Positions 41,141 through 56,100 are shown, counted from the first letter of the stretch. The stretch is DNA of 64,000 nt from Aristolochia californica (GCA_029961685.1 JARWKL010000008.1:18571981-18635980), one strand, 5' to 3'. Notes: generated by a model not told the origin, from the sequence alone. Translations and numbers: made by a program.

Positions 41141-44100
41141 TTAAAAATCCACCACCTCCCCCTTTTCCCGAAAATTGCAGAACCTAATAAAAAAAACTAA
41201 AAAGATTTAACAATCCCTAAATATTACAAACACTTTTTGGAATTATCTATCTCTTTATTTGTGCATTGTGCATTTCCATTTTTGATGTATACTTTTTCTT
41301 AAATCAAAACATGAGTTTTCACTTTCCCTTCATTTCGTAAACAAAAGAAGAGATAAAAGGGAAATAGATCACAACAAAATGAACATTTATAGTTTATGTA
41401 TGGAAAGAATTCAAAGAAATAAACAAATGTAAGTAAATAAAATTTATTCAAACACCACAAATAATCACAAAAGTTTTGTTATACAAGTTTGGGAAATTCC
41501 GCTAGTTCAACCCTAATAGCTCGGATTTTTATAAGAAATAGATTTTTCTACACATGTTTTAAAAATTGATATGCATGCTTGAAACATGTTAAAGATTCAA
41601 ATGACCTAAGGATCCAAACCTTTTTAAGAGAAAAACATTAAAGTGAACGTGCGGTGGGATATTTACTCGAGTCAAAATGCCATTTTTTTGCCCATTTACA
41701 AAAAGCTGACCTAATGATCATAGATGATTGTAAAGTGATTAATCATGCGTAACGGGCTATATTTTTGTAAGGAATGACTTATGGATTGAGAGTCAACACT
41801 CAAGTAAAAATCCTCCGCCTCCCTCTTTTCCCGACGATTGCAGGACCTGATATATAAAAAGTAAAAAGAGTTTACAATCCCTAAATATTACAACCACTTT
41901 TTGGAACTATCTCTCTCTACATTTTTGCATTGTGCATTTCCATTTTAGATGTCAACTTTTTTCTTAAACAATACTTCAATTTTCACATTCCCTTCATCTT
42001 GTAAACAAAAAAAGAGATAAAAGGCAAATAGATCACAACAAAATGAAAATTTTAGAGTTTATATATGGAAAGAATTTAAACCAATAAACAAATCTAAGTA
42101 AATAAAATTTATTCACACACCAAAAATGAACACCAAAGTTTTGTTGTCCAAGTCTGGGAAATTCCACTTGTTCAACCCTAATAGCTCGTACTTTTATAAG
42201 AAAGAGATTTTTCTACACATGTTTAAAAAAATGATATGCATGCTTGAAACATGTTAAAGATGCAAATGACCTATGGATCCAAACCTTTTAAAGAGAATAA
42301 TATTAAAGTCTCAAGTGAACGTGTTGTGGGATATTTACACGAGTCAAACAAGCCATTATTTTGCCCATTTACAAAAAAGCTGACCTAACGATCAGAGATG
42401 ATTGTAAAGTGATTTATCATGCGTAATGGGCTATTTTTTTGTAAGGAATGACTTATGGATAGAGATTCAATACCTAGTTAAAAATCCCCCGCCTCCCCCT
42501 TTTCCCGGCGATTGAAGAATCTGATTTATCAAAACTAAAAAGAGTTTATAATCGCTAAAAATTACACACACTTTTTGGAATTATCTCTCTCAACATTTAT
42601 GCATTGTGCATTTCCATTTTAGATGTATAAATTTTTCTTAAATCAATGCTTGAGTTTTCACTTTCCGTTCATCTTGTAAACAAAAAAAGAGATAAAAGTC
42701 ATATAGATCACAACAAAATGAAAATTTTAGACTTTATGTATCGAAAAAATTCAAAGCAATAAGCAAATGCAAGTAGAGAAAATTTATTCGCACACCACAA
42801 ATGAACACAAAAGTTTTGTTATCCAAGTTCGGAAAATTCCACTAGTTCAAACCAAATAGCTCGGAATTTTATAAGAAAGAAATATTTCTACACATGTTTT
42901 AAAAAATGGATAGGCATACTTGAAAGATGTTAAAGATGGAAATGACTATGGATCCAAACCTTTTAAAGAGAATAATATTAAATTCTCTTGAGAATGTGCG
43001 GTGGGATATTTACTAGAGTCAAACATGCAATTATTTTGCCCATTTAAAAAAAACTGACCTAACGATTATAGATGATTGAAAAGTGATTTAGCATGCATAA
43101 CGGGCTATATTTTTCTAAGGAATGACTTATGGACTGGGAGTCTACACAGTAAAAAATCCCCCACCTTCCCCTTTTCCCAACGATTGCAGAATCTGATAAA
43201 TAAAAAATAAAAAGAGTTTACAATCCCTAAATATTACAGACACTATTTGGAATTATCTCTCTCTATATTTGTTCAATGTGCATTTCCATTTTAGATGTAT
43301 ACTGTTTTTCTTAAATCAAAGCTTAGTTTTCACTTTCGCTTCATCTCATAAACAACAAAAGAGATAAAAGGGAAACAGATCACAACAAAATGAAAATTTT
43401 AAAGTTTATATATAGAAAGAATTTAAAGAAATATACAAATCTAAGTAAAGAAAATTTATCAACACCCCACAAATTAACACAAGTTTTGTTATCCAATTTT
43501 GAGAAATTCCACTAGGTCAACCCTAATAGCTCGGAATTTTATCAGAAAGAGATTTTTCTACACATGTTTTAAAAAATGGATATGCATGCTTGAAACATGT
43601 TAAAGATGCAAATGACCCATGGATCTAAACTTGTTAAAGAGAATAACATTAAATTCTCATGTGAACGTGCGGAGGGATATTTACCCGAGTCAAACAAGCC
43701 ATTATTTTGCCCATTTACAAAAATCTAACCAAATGATCATAGATGATTGTAAAGTGATTTATCATGTGTAATGGGCTATATTTTTTTAAGGAATGACTTA
43801 TGGATTGGGAGTCAATACTCAGTTAAAAATCCCCCTCCTCCCCCTTTTCCCAACGATTGAAGAACCTGATATATAAAAACTTAAAAGAGTTTACAATCCC
43901 TAACAATTATGGACACTTTTTGGAATTATCTCTCTATATTTTTGCACTGTACATTTCCATTTTAGATGTATACTTTTTTCTTTATTCAAAGCTTGAGTTT
44001 TCACTTTCCCTTCATCTCGTAAACAAAAAAAAAAAGATAAAAGGCAAATAGATCACAACAAAATGAAAATTTTAGAGTTTATGAATGGAAATAATTCAAA

Positions 44101-47100
44101 GAAATAAACAAATGTAAGTAAAGAAAATTTATTCACACACCACAAATTAAGACAAAAGTTTTGTTATCCAAGTTTGGGAAATTCCACTAGCTTGATCCAA
44201 ATTGCTCAAAATTTTATAAGAAAGATATTTTTCTACACATGTTTTAAAAAATGGATTTGCATGCTTGAAAGTTGTTAAAGATTCAAATGACCTATGGATC
44301 CAAATCTTTTAAAGAGAATAACATTAAACTCAAATGAACGTGCGGTGGGATATTTGACCAAGTCAAACAAGCCATTATTTTGCCCATTTACAAAAAGCTA
44401 ACCTAACGATCATAAATTATTGTAAAAATTTTTATCGTGCGTAACGGGCTATATTTTTTTAATTAATGACTTATAGATTGGGAGTCAACACAAAGTTAAA
44501 AATCCCCTGCCTCGCCCTTTTCCCGACAATTGCAGAACCTGATATATGAAAACTAAATGGAGTTTACAATCCTTAAAAATTATAGATACTTTTTTGAATT
44601 ATCTCACACTACATTTGTGCATTGTTCATTTCCATTTTTGATGTATACTTTTTTCTTAAATCAAAACTTGAGTTTTCATTTTACCTTCATCTCGTTAAAA
44701 AAAAAAGAGATAAAAGGCAAATAGATCACAACAAAATGAAAATTTTAGAGTTTATGTATGGAAAGAATTTAATGTAATAAAAAAATGTAAGCATAGAAAA
44801 TTTATTCACCCATCACAAATGAACACAAAATTTATGTTATCCAAGTTTGGAAAATTTCACGAGTTCATCCCTAATAGCTCGGAATTTTTTAAGAAAGTGA
44901 TTTTTTTACACAAGTTTTAAAAAATGGAAATGCATGCTTGAAACATGTTAAAGATGCAAATGACCTATGGATCCAAACCTTTTAAAGAGAATAACATTAA
45001 ATTATCTAGTGAACGTGTAGTGGGATATTTACCCGAGTCAAACAAGCCATTATTTTTCCCATTTACAAAAAGCTGACCTAATGATCATAGAAGATTGTAA
45101 TGTGGTTTATCATGCGTAACGGGCTACATTTTTGTAAGTAATGACTTATGGATTAGGAGTCAACACCTAGTTAAAAATCCCACGCCTCCCCCTTTTCCAG
45201 ACGATTGCAAAACCTGATATATAAAAACTGAAAAGAGTTTACAATCCCTAAAAAGTACAGACACTTTTTGGAATTATCTCTCTATATATTTATGCATTGT
45301 GCATTTCCATTTTAGATGTATAATTTTTTCTTAAATCAAAACATGAGTTTTCCATTTCCCTTTATCTCGTAAACATAAAAAGAGATTAAAGGCAAATAGA
45401 TCACTACAAAATGAAAATTTTGGAGTTTATGAATGGAAAGAATTTAAAGCAATAAACAAATGTAAGTAAACAAAATTTATTGACACACCACAAATGAACA
45501 CAAAATTTTGTTATCCAAGTTTTGGAAATTCCAGTAGTTCAACCCAAATATCTCAGAATTTTATAAGAAAAATATTTTTCTACACATGTTTTAAAAAATG
45601 AATATATAGGCTTGAGACATGTTAAAGATTCAAATGACCTATGGATCCAAACCTTTTAAATGGAATAACATTAAATTATCAAGTGAACATACGGTTGGAT
45701 ATTTACCCGAGTCAAAGAAGCCATTATTTTGCCCATTTACAAAAATCTGACCTAACGATTATAGATGATTGTAAAGTTATTTATCATGCATAACGGGCTA
45801 TATTTTTGTAGGAATGACTTTTGGATTGGGAGTCAACACTTAGTTAAAAATCCCCGGCCTCCCCCTTTTTTTGACGATTACAGAACCTGATATATAAAAA
45901 CTGAAGAGAGTTTAGAATTCCTTAAAATTACAGACACTTTTTGGAATTATCTCTCTCTACATTTGTGCATTGTGAATTTCTATTTTAGATGTATACATTT
46001 TTATTAAATCAACATTTGAGTTTTCACTTTCCCTTCATCTCGTAAACAAAAAAAGAGATAAAAGGCAAATAGATCACTACAAAATGAAAAATTTAGAGTT
46101 TATGAATGGAAAAAATTTATGGCAATAAACCAATGTAAGTAAATAAAATTTATTCACACACCACAAATGAAAACAAATGTTTTGTTACCCAAGTTTGGGA
46201 AATTCCACTAGTTCAACCCTTTTAGGTCGGAATTTTATATGAAAGAGATTTTTCTACACATGTTTTAAAAAAATGATATGCATTCTTTAAACGTGTTAAA
46301 GATGCAAATGATATATGGATCCTAAACTTTTAAAGAGAATAAAATTAAATACTCAAGTGAACGTGCGGTGGGATATTTACCCGAGTCAAACAAGCCATTA
46401 TTTGCCGCATATACAAAAAGTTGACCTAACGATCATAGATTATTGTAAAGTGATTTATCATGAGTAATGGGCTATATTTTTGTAAGGAATGCCTCAAAGA
46501 TTGGGAGTCAACACTCATTTAAAAATTCCCCGCCTCTCCCTTTTCTCGACTATTGCTGAACATGATATATAAAAACTAAAAAGCGTTTACAATCCCTAAA
46601 AATTATAAACACTTTTTGGAAATATCTCTCTTTATTTGTGCATTGTGCATTTCCATTTAAGATGTATAATTTGTTTCTTAAACAAAGCTTGAGTTTTCAC
46701 ATTCCCTTCATCTCTAAAACAAAAAAAGAGATAAAAGGCAAATAGATCACAAAAAAATCAAAATTTTCAAGTTTATGTATGGAAAGAATCTAAATTAATA
46801 TACAAATGTAATTAAAGAAAATTAATTCACTCACCACAAATAAAAACAAAAGTTTTGTTATCCAAGTTTGGGAAATTTCACTTGTTCAACCCTAATAGCT
46901 CGGACTTTTATAAGAAAGAGATTTTTTTACACATGTTTTAAACATTGGATATGCATGCTTGAAACATGTTAAAGATCAAAATGACCTATGGATCCAAAAC
47001 TTTTAAAGATAATAACATTAAATTCTCAAGTGAACGTGCTATGGGATATTTACCCGAGTCAAACAAGCCATTATTTTGCCTATTTACGAAAAGCTGTCCT

Positions 47101-47199
47101 AACGGTCATAGATGATTGTAAAGTGATTTATCATGTGTAACGGGTTATATTTTTGTAAGGAATGACTTATGGATTGGGAGTCAACACTTAGTTAAAAAT

Positions 47200-47220
47200 C
47201 CCCCGCCTCCCCCTTTTCCC
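47200..47220 (-). other. C-rich tract, G-rich on minus strand (representative copy)
   Basis: On the plus strand this is five C, GCC, T, five C, TTTT, CCC. On the minus strand it gives GGG, GGGGG, GG and GGGGG runs separated by 1-4 bases. Each full-length monomer has this tract about 190-200 bp after the anchor. Many copies are weakened by substitutions. It is the only clearly G+C-rich part of the monomer. Whether it folds as a G-quadruplex or i-motif cannot be told from sequence alone. Confidence 0.7.
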
Positions 47221-50200
47221 GACGATTGAAGAACCGGATATATCAAAACTAAAAAGAATTTACAATCCCTAAAAATTACTGACACTTTTGGCAATTATCT
47301 CTCTACAATTGTGCATTGTGCATTTCCATTTTAGATGTACAATGTTTTCTTAAATCAATGCTTGAGTTTTCAATTTCCCTTCATCTCGTAAACAAAAATG
47401 GATAAAAGGCAAACAGATCACAACAAAATGAAAATTATAGACTTTATGTATCGAAAGAATTTAATGCAATAAACAAATGTACGTTAAGAAAATTTATCCA
47501 CACACCACAAATGAAAACAAAAGTTTTGTTATCCAAGTTAGGGAATTTCCACTAGTTCAACCCTAATAGCACGGAAATTTACTAGTAAGAGATTTTTCTA
47601 CGCATGTTTTAAAAAATGGATATGCATGTTGGAAACAAGTTAAAGATATAAATGACCTATGGATCAAAACCTTTTAAAGATAATAACATTAAATACTCAA
47701 GTGAACGTGCGGTGCGATATTTACCTGAGTCAAACAAGCCATTATTTTGCCCATTTACAAAAAGCTGACCTAACGATCATAGATCATTGTAAAGTGATTT
47801 TTTCATGTATAACGGGCTATATTTTTGCGAGGAATGACTTATGGATTGGGAGTCCACACTCAGTTAAAAATCCCCTGCCTCCCCCTTTTTCCTGACGATT
47901 GCAGTACCTGATACATAAAAACTAAAAAGAGTTTAAAATCCCTAAACATTACAGACATTTTTTGGAATTATCTCTCTCTACATTTGTGCATTTTGAATTT
48001 CCATTTTAGTTGTATATTTTTTTCTTAAATCAAAGCTTGAGGTTTCACTTTCCCTACATCTTGTAAAAAAAAATAGACATAACCAGCAACCATATCACAA
48101 CAAAAAGAAAATTTTAGAGTTTATGTATGGAAAGAATTCAAAGCAATAAAAAAATGTAAGTAAATAAAATTTATTCACACACCACAAATGAACACAAAAG
48201 TTTTGTTATCCAAGTTTGGGAAATTCTACTAGCTCAACCCTAATAGCTCGGAATTTTATAAGAAAAATTTTTCTTCACATGTTTTAAAAAATGGATATGC
48301 ATGCTTGAAACATGTTAAATATACAAATGAGCTATGGATCAAAACCTTTTAAAGAGAAAAACATTAAATTCTGAAGTGAACGTGCGGTGCGATATTTACA
48401 CGAGTCAAACAAGCCATTATTTCGAACATTTACAAAAACTTGACCTAACGATCATAGATGATACTAAAGTGATTTATAATGCGTAATGGGGTATATTTTT
48501 GGTTAGGAATGACTTATCGATTGGGAGTCAACACTCAGTTAAAAATCCACCGCCTCCCCCTTTTTCCAACGATTGCAGAACCAGATATATAAAAAATAAA
48601 AAGAGTTTACAATCCATAAATGTAACAGACACTTTACGGAATTACCTCACTCTACAATTGTGCATTGTGCATTTCTATTTTAGATGTATATTTTTTTCTT
48701 AAATCAAAGTTGAGTTTTTACTTGTCCTTCATCTCATAAACAAACAAAGAGATAAAAGGCAAATAGATGACAACAAAATGAAAATTTTAGAGTTGCTAGA
48801 TGGAATGAATTTAAAGCAATAAACAAATGTAAGTATAGAAAATTTATTCACACAACAAATATGAACACAAAAGTTTTGTTATCCAAGTTTGGGAAATTTC
48901 ACTAGCTCAACACTAATAGCTCGGAATTTTAAAAGAAAGAGATTTTTCTACACATGCTTTAAAAAATGGAATGCATGCTTGAAACCTATTAAAGATGCAA
49001 ATGACCTATGGATCCAAACCTGTTAAAGAGAATAACAATAAATTCTCATGTGAACGTGTGGTGGGATATTTACCCGAGTCAAACAAGCCATTATTTTGCC
49101 CATTTATAAAAAGCTGACCTAAAGATCATAGATAATTGTAAAGTGATTTATCATGCATAACGGGTTATATTTTTTTTAAAGAATGACTTTTTGATTGGGA
49201 GTCAACACTCAGTTAAAAATCCCCCGCCTTCGCCTTTTCCCAATGATTGCAGAACATGATATATAAAAACTAAAAAGAGTTTACTATCCCTAACAATTAT
49301 AGACACTTTTTGGAATTATCTCTCTCCACATTTTTGCATTGTGCATTTCCATTTTAGATGTATACTTTTTTCTTAAATCAAAGCTTGAGTTTTCAATTTC
49401 CCGTCATCTCGTAAACAAAAAAAGAGATAAGAGGCAAATAGATCACTATAAAATGAAAATTTTAGAGTTTATGATTGGAAAGAATTTAGAGCAATAACCA
49501 AATGTAAGTAAATAAAATTTATTCACACCACAATTGAACACAAAAGTTTTGTTACCAAAGTTTTGGAAATTCCACTAGTTCTACCCTTTTAGCTCTGAAT
49601 TTTATAAGACAGAGATTGTTTTACACATGTTTTAAAAAAAGGATATGCATGCTTTAAACATGTTAAAGATGCAAATGATCTATGGATCCTAATCTTTTAA
49701 AGAGAATAACATTAAATTCTCAAGTGAACGTCCGGTGGGATATTTACCCAAGTCAAACAAGCCATTATTTTGCCCATTTACAAAAAGTTGACCTAACGAT
49801 CATAGATGACTGTAAAGTGATTTATCAAGCGTGACTGGCTATATTTTTTTAAGGAATGACTCATAAATTAGGAGTCAACACTCAAATAAAAATTCCCTAC
49901 CTCTCCCTTTTCTCAACGATTGCAGAACATGATATATAAAAACTAAAAAGAGTTTACTATCCGTAAAAATTACAGACACTTTTTGGAATTATGTCACTCT
50001 ACATTTGTGCATTGTGCATTTCCTTTTTAGATGTATACTTTTTTCATAAATCAAAGCTTGAGTTTTCACTTTCCCTTCATCTCGTAAACAAGAAAAGAGA
50101 TAAAAAGGCAAATAGATCACAAAAAAATGAAAATTTTAAAGTTTATGTATGGAAAGAATTTAAAGCAATAAAAAAATATAAGTAAAGAAAATTTATTGAC

Positions 50201-52155
50201 ATAGAACAAATGAACACAAAATTTTTGTTATCAGAGTTTGGGAAATTCCAGTAGTTCAACCCTAATATTTCAAAATTTTATAAGAAAGAGATTTTTCTAC
50301 ACATGTTTAAAAAATTGAATATGCATGCTTGAAACTTGTTAAAGATGCAAATGACCTAAGGATCCAAACCTTTTAAATGGAATGACATTAAATTCTCAAC
50401 TTAACGTGTGGTGGGATATTTACCCAAATCAGACAAGCCATTATTTTGCCCATTTACAAAAACCAGACCTAACGATCATAGATGATTGTAAAGTGATTTA
50501 TCATATGTAATGGGCTATATTTTTAATAAATGACTTATGGATTAAAAGTCAACACTCAGTCAAAAATCCCTTTCCTCCTCCTTTTCCCGGCGATTGCAAA
50601 ACCTGATATATAAAATCTAAATAGAATTTACAATCCCTAAAAATTGAAGACACCTTTTTGAATTATCTCTCTCTACATTTGTGCATTGTTCATTTCCATT
50701 TTCGATGTATACTTTTTTCTTAAATCAAAGCTTGAGTTTTCACTTTCCCTTCATCACGTAAACAAAAAAAAGAGATAAAAGGCAAATAGATCACAAAAAA
50801 ATGAAAATTTTAGAGTTTATGTATGGATAGAATTTAAAGCAATAAAAAAATATAAGCAAAGAAAATTTATTCACACACCACAAATGAACACAAAAGTTAT
50901 GTTATCCGAGTTTGAGAAATTTCTCTAGTTCATCGCTAATAGCTCAAAATTTTGTAAGAAAGAGTTTTTCCTACACATATTTTAAAAAATGGATATGCAT
51001 GCTTGAAACATGTTTAAGATACAAATGACCTATGGATCAAAACCTTTTAAAGGAAACAACTTTAAATTCTCATGTGAACGTACGGTGGGATATTTACCTG
51101 AGTCAAACAAGCCATTATTTTGCCCATTTAAAAAAAGTTGAGTTAACGATCATAGATGATTGTAGAGTGATTTATCATGCGTAATAGGCTTTATTTTTGT
51201 AAGGAATGACTTATGCATTGGGAGTCAACATGCAGTTAAAAATCCCCCGCATCCCCCTTTTCTCGACGATTGCAGAATCTGATATATAAAAGCTAAAAAG
51301 AGTTTACAAGTTTACAATCCCTAAAAATTACAGACACTTTGGGAATTATCTCTCTCTACATTTGTGCATTGTGCATTTCCATTTTAGATGTATAACTTTT
51401 TCTTAAATCAAAACTTGAGTTTTCATTTTCCCTTCTTCTCGTTAACAAAAAAAGAAATAAAAGGCAAAGAGATCACAATAAAATGAAAATTTTAAAGTTT
51501 ATGTATGGAAAAAATTTAAAGCAATAAACAAATGTAAGTAAATAAATTTATTGAGACACACAAATGAACACAAAAGTATTGTTATCCAAGTTTGCGAAAT
51601 TCCACTAGTTATACCCTAATAGCTTGGAATTTTATGAGGAAGTGATTTTTCTACACATTTTTTAAAAAATTGATATGCATGCTTGAAACATGTTAAAGAC
51701 TCAAATGACCTATGGATCCAAAACTTTTATAGAGAATAACATTAAATTCTCATGTGAACATGCGGTGGGATATTTACCCGAGTCAAACAAGCCATTATTT
51801 TGCTCATTTAAAAAAAGCTAACCTAACGATTATAGATGATTGTAAAGTGATTTATTATGCGTAATGGGCTATATTTTTTAAGGAATGACTTATGGAGTGG
51901 GAGTCAAAACTCTGTTAAAAATTCCCCGCCTCCCCCTTTTTTTGATGATTGCAGAACTTGATATAGAAAAACTAAAAAGAGTTTACAATCCCTAAAAATT
52001 ATAGACACTTTTTGGAATTATCTTTTTCTACATTTGTGCATTTTTCATTTCCAATTTAGATGCATACTTTTTTCTTAAATAAAAGCTTGACTTTTCACTT
52101 TCCCTTCATCTCGTAATCATAAAAAGAGATAAAAAGCAAATAGATCACAACAAAA

Positions 52156-52271
52156 GGAAAATTTTAGAGTTTATGTAAAGAAAGAATTGATAGCAATCAA
52201 CAAATGTAAGTAAGGAAAATTTTAGAGTTTATGTAAAGAAAGAACTGATAGCAATCAACAAATGTAAGTAA
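52156..52271. repeat. 58-bp tandem duplication
   Basis: Copies at 52156-52213 and 52214-52271 both start GGAAAATTTTAGAG and end GTAAGTAA. They differ at about one base (AATTGATAG against AACTGATAG). This explains the 732-bp anchor spacing. Confidence 0.93.
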
Positions 52272-53115
52272 ATAAAATTTATTCATACACCACATATGAA
52301 CACAAAAGTTTTGTTATCCAAGTTTGGGAAATTCCACTAGCTCAACACTAATAGCTCGGAATTTTAAAAGAAAGAGATTTTTCTACACATGTTTTAAAAA
52401 AAGGATATGCATGCTTGAAACTTGTTTAAAATGCAAATGTCCCATGGATCAAAACCTTTTAAAGAGAATAACATTAAATTTTCATGTGAACGTGCGGTGG
52501 GATATTTACCCGACCCAAACAAGCCATTATTTTGCCCTATTACAAAAAGCTGACCTAACGATTAGAGATGATTATAAAGTGATTTATCATGCGTAACGGG
52601 CTATATTTTTGTAAGGAATGACTCATAGATGGGGAGTCAACACTCAGTTAAAAATCCTTCTCCTCCCCCTTTTCACAACGATGCCAGAACCTGATATATA
52701 AAAAATAAAAAGAGTTTACAATACCTAAAAATTACAGACACTTTTTGGAATTATCTCTCTCTTCGTTTGTGCATTGGGCATTTCCATTTTAGATGTATAC
52801 TTTTTTCTTAAATGAAAGCTTGAGTTTTCACTTTCCCTTCAACTCGTAAACAAAAAAAGAGAAAAAAGGCACAAAGATCACAAAAAAATAAACATTTTAG
52901 AGTTTATGTACGAAAAGAATTTAAAGCAATAAACAAATGTAAGTAATGCAAATTTATTCACATACCACAAATGAACACAAAAGTTTTGTTATCCAAGTTT
53001 TGGAAATTCCACTAGTTTAACTCTAATAGCACGAAATTTTATAAGAAAGAGATTTTTCTACACATGTTTTAAAAAATGGATATGCATGTTTGAAACATGT
53101 TAAAGATGCAAATGA

Positions 53116-56100
53116 CCTATGGATCCAAACCTTTTTAAGAGAATAACATTAAATTTTCAAGTGAACGTGCGGTGGGATATTTACCCGAGTCAAATTAGCC
53201 ATTATTTTTCTCTTTTACAAAAAGTTAACCTAACAATCATAAATGATTGTAAAGTTATTTATCATGCGTAACGGGCTATATTTTTTTAAGGAATGACTTA
53301 TGGATTGGGAGTCAACACTCAGTTAAAAATCCCTTGCCTCCCCCTTTTCTCGACGGTTACAGAACCTGATATATAAAAACTAAGAGAAGTTTACAATCCC
53401 TAAAAATCACAGACACTTTTTTGAATTATCTCTCTCTACATTTGTGCATTGTGCATTTCCATTTTATATGTATACTTTTTGCTTAAATCAAAACTTCAGT
53501 TTTTACTTTTCATTCAGCTCGTAAACAAAAAAAGAGATAAAAGGCAAATAGATCACTACAAAATGAAAATTTTAGAGTGTATGTATGGAAAGAATTTAAA
53601 GCAATATACAAATGTAAGTAAGGAAAATTTATTCACACACCACAAATGAACACAAAAGTTTTGTTATCCCAGTTTGGCAAATTCCACTAGTTCAGCCCTA
53701 ATAGCTCGGAATTTTAAAGAAAGAGATTTTTCTACACATGTTTAATAAATGGATATGCATGCTTGAAACATGTTAAAGATGCAAATGAACAATGGATCCA
53801 AACCATTTGAAGAGAATAACATTAAATTCTCAAGTGAACGTGCGGTGGGATATTTACCTTTGTCAAACAAGCCATTATTTTGCCCATCTATAGAAAGCTG
53901 ACCTAACGATCATCGATTATTGTAAAATTATTTATCAGGCGTAATGGGCTATACTTATGGATATGGATTCAACACTTAGTTAAAAATCCCTCGCCTCCCC
54001 TTTTCTCAACAATTCCAAAACCTGATATATAAAAACTAAAAAGAGTTTACAATCCCTAAAAATTTTATAAACTTTTTGGAATTATCTCTCTCAAAATTTG
54101 TGCATTGAGCATTTCCTTTTTAGATGTATACTTTTTTCTTAAATAAAAACATGAGTTTTCACTTTCCCTTCTTCTCGTAAAAAAAAAAAGAGATAAAAGG
54201 CAAATAGATCACAACAAAATGAAAATTTTAGAGTTTATGTATGGAAAGAATTTAAAGCAATAAACAAATGTAAGTAAAAAAAAATTATTCACACAGCTAA
54301 AATGAACACAAAAGTTTCGTTATCCAAGTTTGGGAAATTCCACTAGTTCAACCCTAATTGCTCGGAATGTTAAGAAAGACATTTTTCAACACATGTTTTA
54401 AAAATTGGATATGCATGCTTGAAACATGTTAAAGATGCAAATGAACTATGGATCCAAACCTTTTAAAGAAAACAACATTAAATTCTCAAGTGAACATCTG
54501 GTGGGATATTTACCCGAGTTAAATAAGCCATTATTTTGCCCTTTAACAAAAAGTTGGCCTAACAATCATAGATGATTGTAAAGAGATTTATCATGCGTAA
54601 TGGGCTATATTTTTTTAAGGAATGACTTATGGATTGGGAATCAGCACTCAATTAAAAATCCCCCGGCTCCCCCTTTTCTCGTAGATTACAGAAGCAGATA
54701 TACAAAAACTAAAAAGAGTTTATAATCCCTAAAAATTAAAGACACTTTTTTGAATTATCTCTCTCTACAATTGTGAATTGCGCATTTCAATTTTAGATGT
54801 ATACTTTTTTCTTAAATCAAAGCTTGAGTTTTCCATTTCCCTTCATCTCGTAAACAAAAAAACAGATAAAAGGCAAATGGAGCACAACAAAATGAAAATT
54901 TTAGAGTTCATATATGGAAAGAATTAAAAAAAATAAAAAAAATCTATGTAAAGAAAATTTATTCACACACCACAAATGAATACAAATGTTTTGTTATCCC
55001 AAGTTTGGGAAATTCCACTAGTTCAACCCTAATAGCTCAAAATTTTATAAGAAAGAGATTTTTCTACACATGTTTTACAAAATCGATATGCATGCTTGAA
55101 ACATGTTAAAGATGCAAATGACTTATGGGTCCAAACATTTTAAAAATAATAACATTAAATTCTCAAGTGAACGTGCGATGGGATATTTACCCGAGTCAAA
55201 CAAGCTATTATTTTGCCCATTAACAAAAAGTTGACCTAACGTTCATAGATGATTGTAAAGTGATTGATCATACATAATGGGCTATATTTTTGTATGGAAT
55301 GACTTATGGATTGGGAGTCAACACTCTGTTAAAAATCCCCTCCCCCCTTTTCCCGACGATTGCAGAACCTGATATATAAAGACTATAAAGAGTTTACAAT
55401 CCCTAAAAATTACAGACACTTTTTGGAATTATATCTCTCTACATTTGTGCTTTGTGCATTTCTATTTTATATGTATAGTTTTTTCTTAAATCAAAATTTG
55501 AGTTTTTACTTTCCCTTTATCTTGTAAACAAAAAAAGAGATAAAAGGCAAATAGATCACAACAAAATTAAAATTTTAGATTTTATGTATGGAAATAATTT
55601 AAAGTAGTATACAAATTTAATTAAAGAAAATTTATACACACCACAAATGAATACAAAAATTTTGTTATCCAAGTTTTGGAAATTCCACTAGTTCAGCCTT
55701 AATAGCTCGAAATTTTGCTCAGAAAAAGATTTTTCTGCACAAGTTTTAAAAAATGGATATAAATGCTTGAAACATGTTAAAGATGTAAATGACCTATGGA
55801 TCCAAACCTTTTAAATAGAATAACATTAAATTCTCTAGTGAACGTGCGGTGGGATATTTACCCAAGTCAAACAAGCCATTATTTTGCCCATTTACAAAAA
55901 GCTGAGCAAACAATCATAGATGACTGTAAAGTGATTTATCATGCGTAACTGGCTAAATTTTTGTGAGGAATTACTTATGGATTGGGAGTCCACGCTCAGT
56001 TAAAAATCACCCTCCTTTCTCTTTTCCCGATGATTACAGAACCTGATTTATAAAAACTCTAAAGAGTTTACAATCCCAAAAATTACAGACACTTTTTGGA

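Larger units (their letters stand above)
41140..53115. repeat. Satellite block, subfamily B, diverged monomers
   Basis: Anchors lie at 41605, 42270, 42946, 43616, 44291, 44964, 45638, 46312, 46985, 47656, 48331, 49005, 49679, 50355, 51029, 51709 and 52441. AAAGCTTGAG and AAAACTTGAG forms are interspersed. Monomers at 46312 and 49679 share private changes (CCCTTTTAG, GATCCTAA, CCTCTCCCTTTTCTC, GAACATGATAT) and lie 3367 bp, five monomers, apart. A 58-bp tandem duplication at 52156-52271 and a 10-bp one near 51300 lengthen two monomers. Nothing other than satellite is visible. Confidence 0.8.

Noticed and set aside
47200..47240. A CENP-B-box-like motif on the minus strand (GTTCTGCAATCGTCGGG)
   Set aside because: It resembles the box only in TTC and GGG. 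The required G after TTC is T, and the GGG is one base out of register, so the essential bases do not match.
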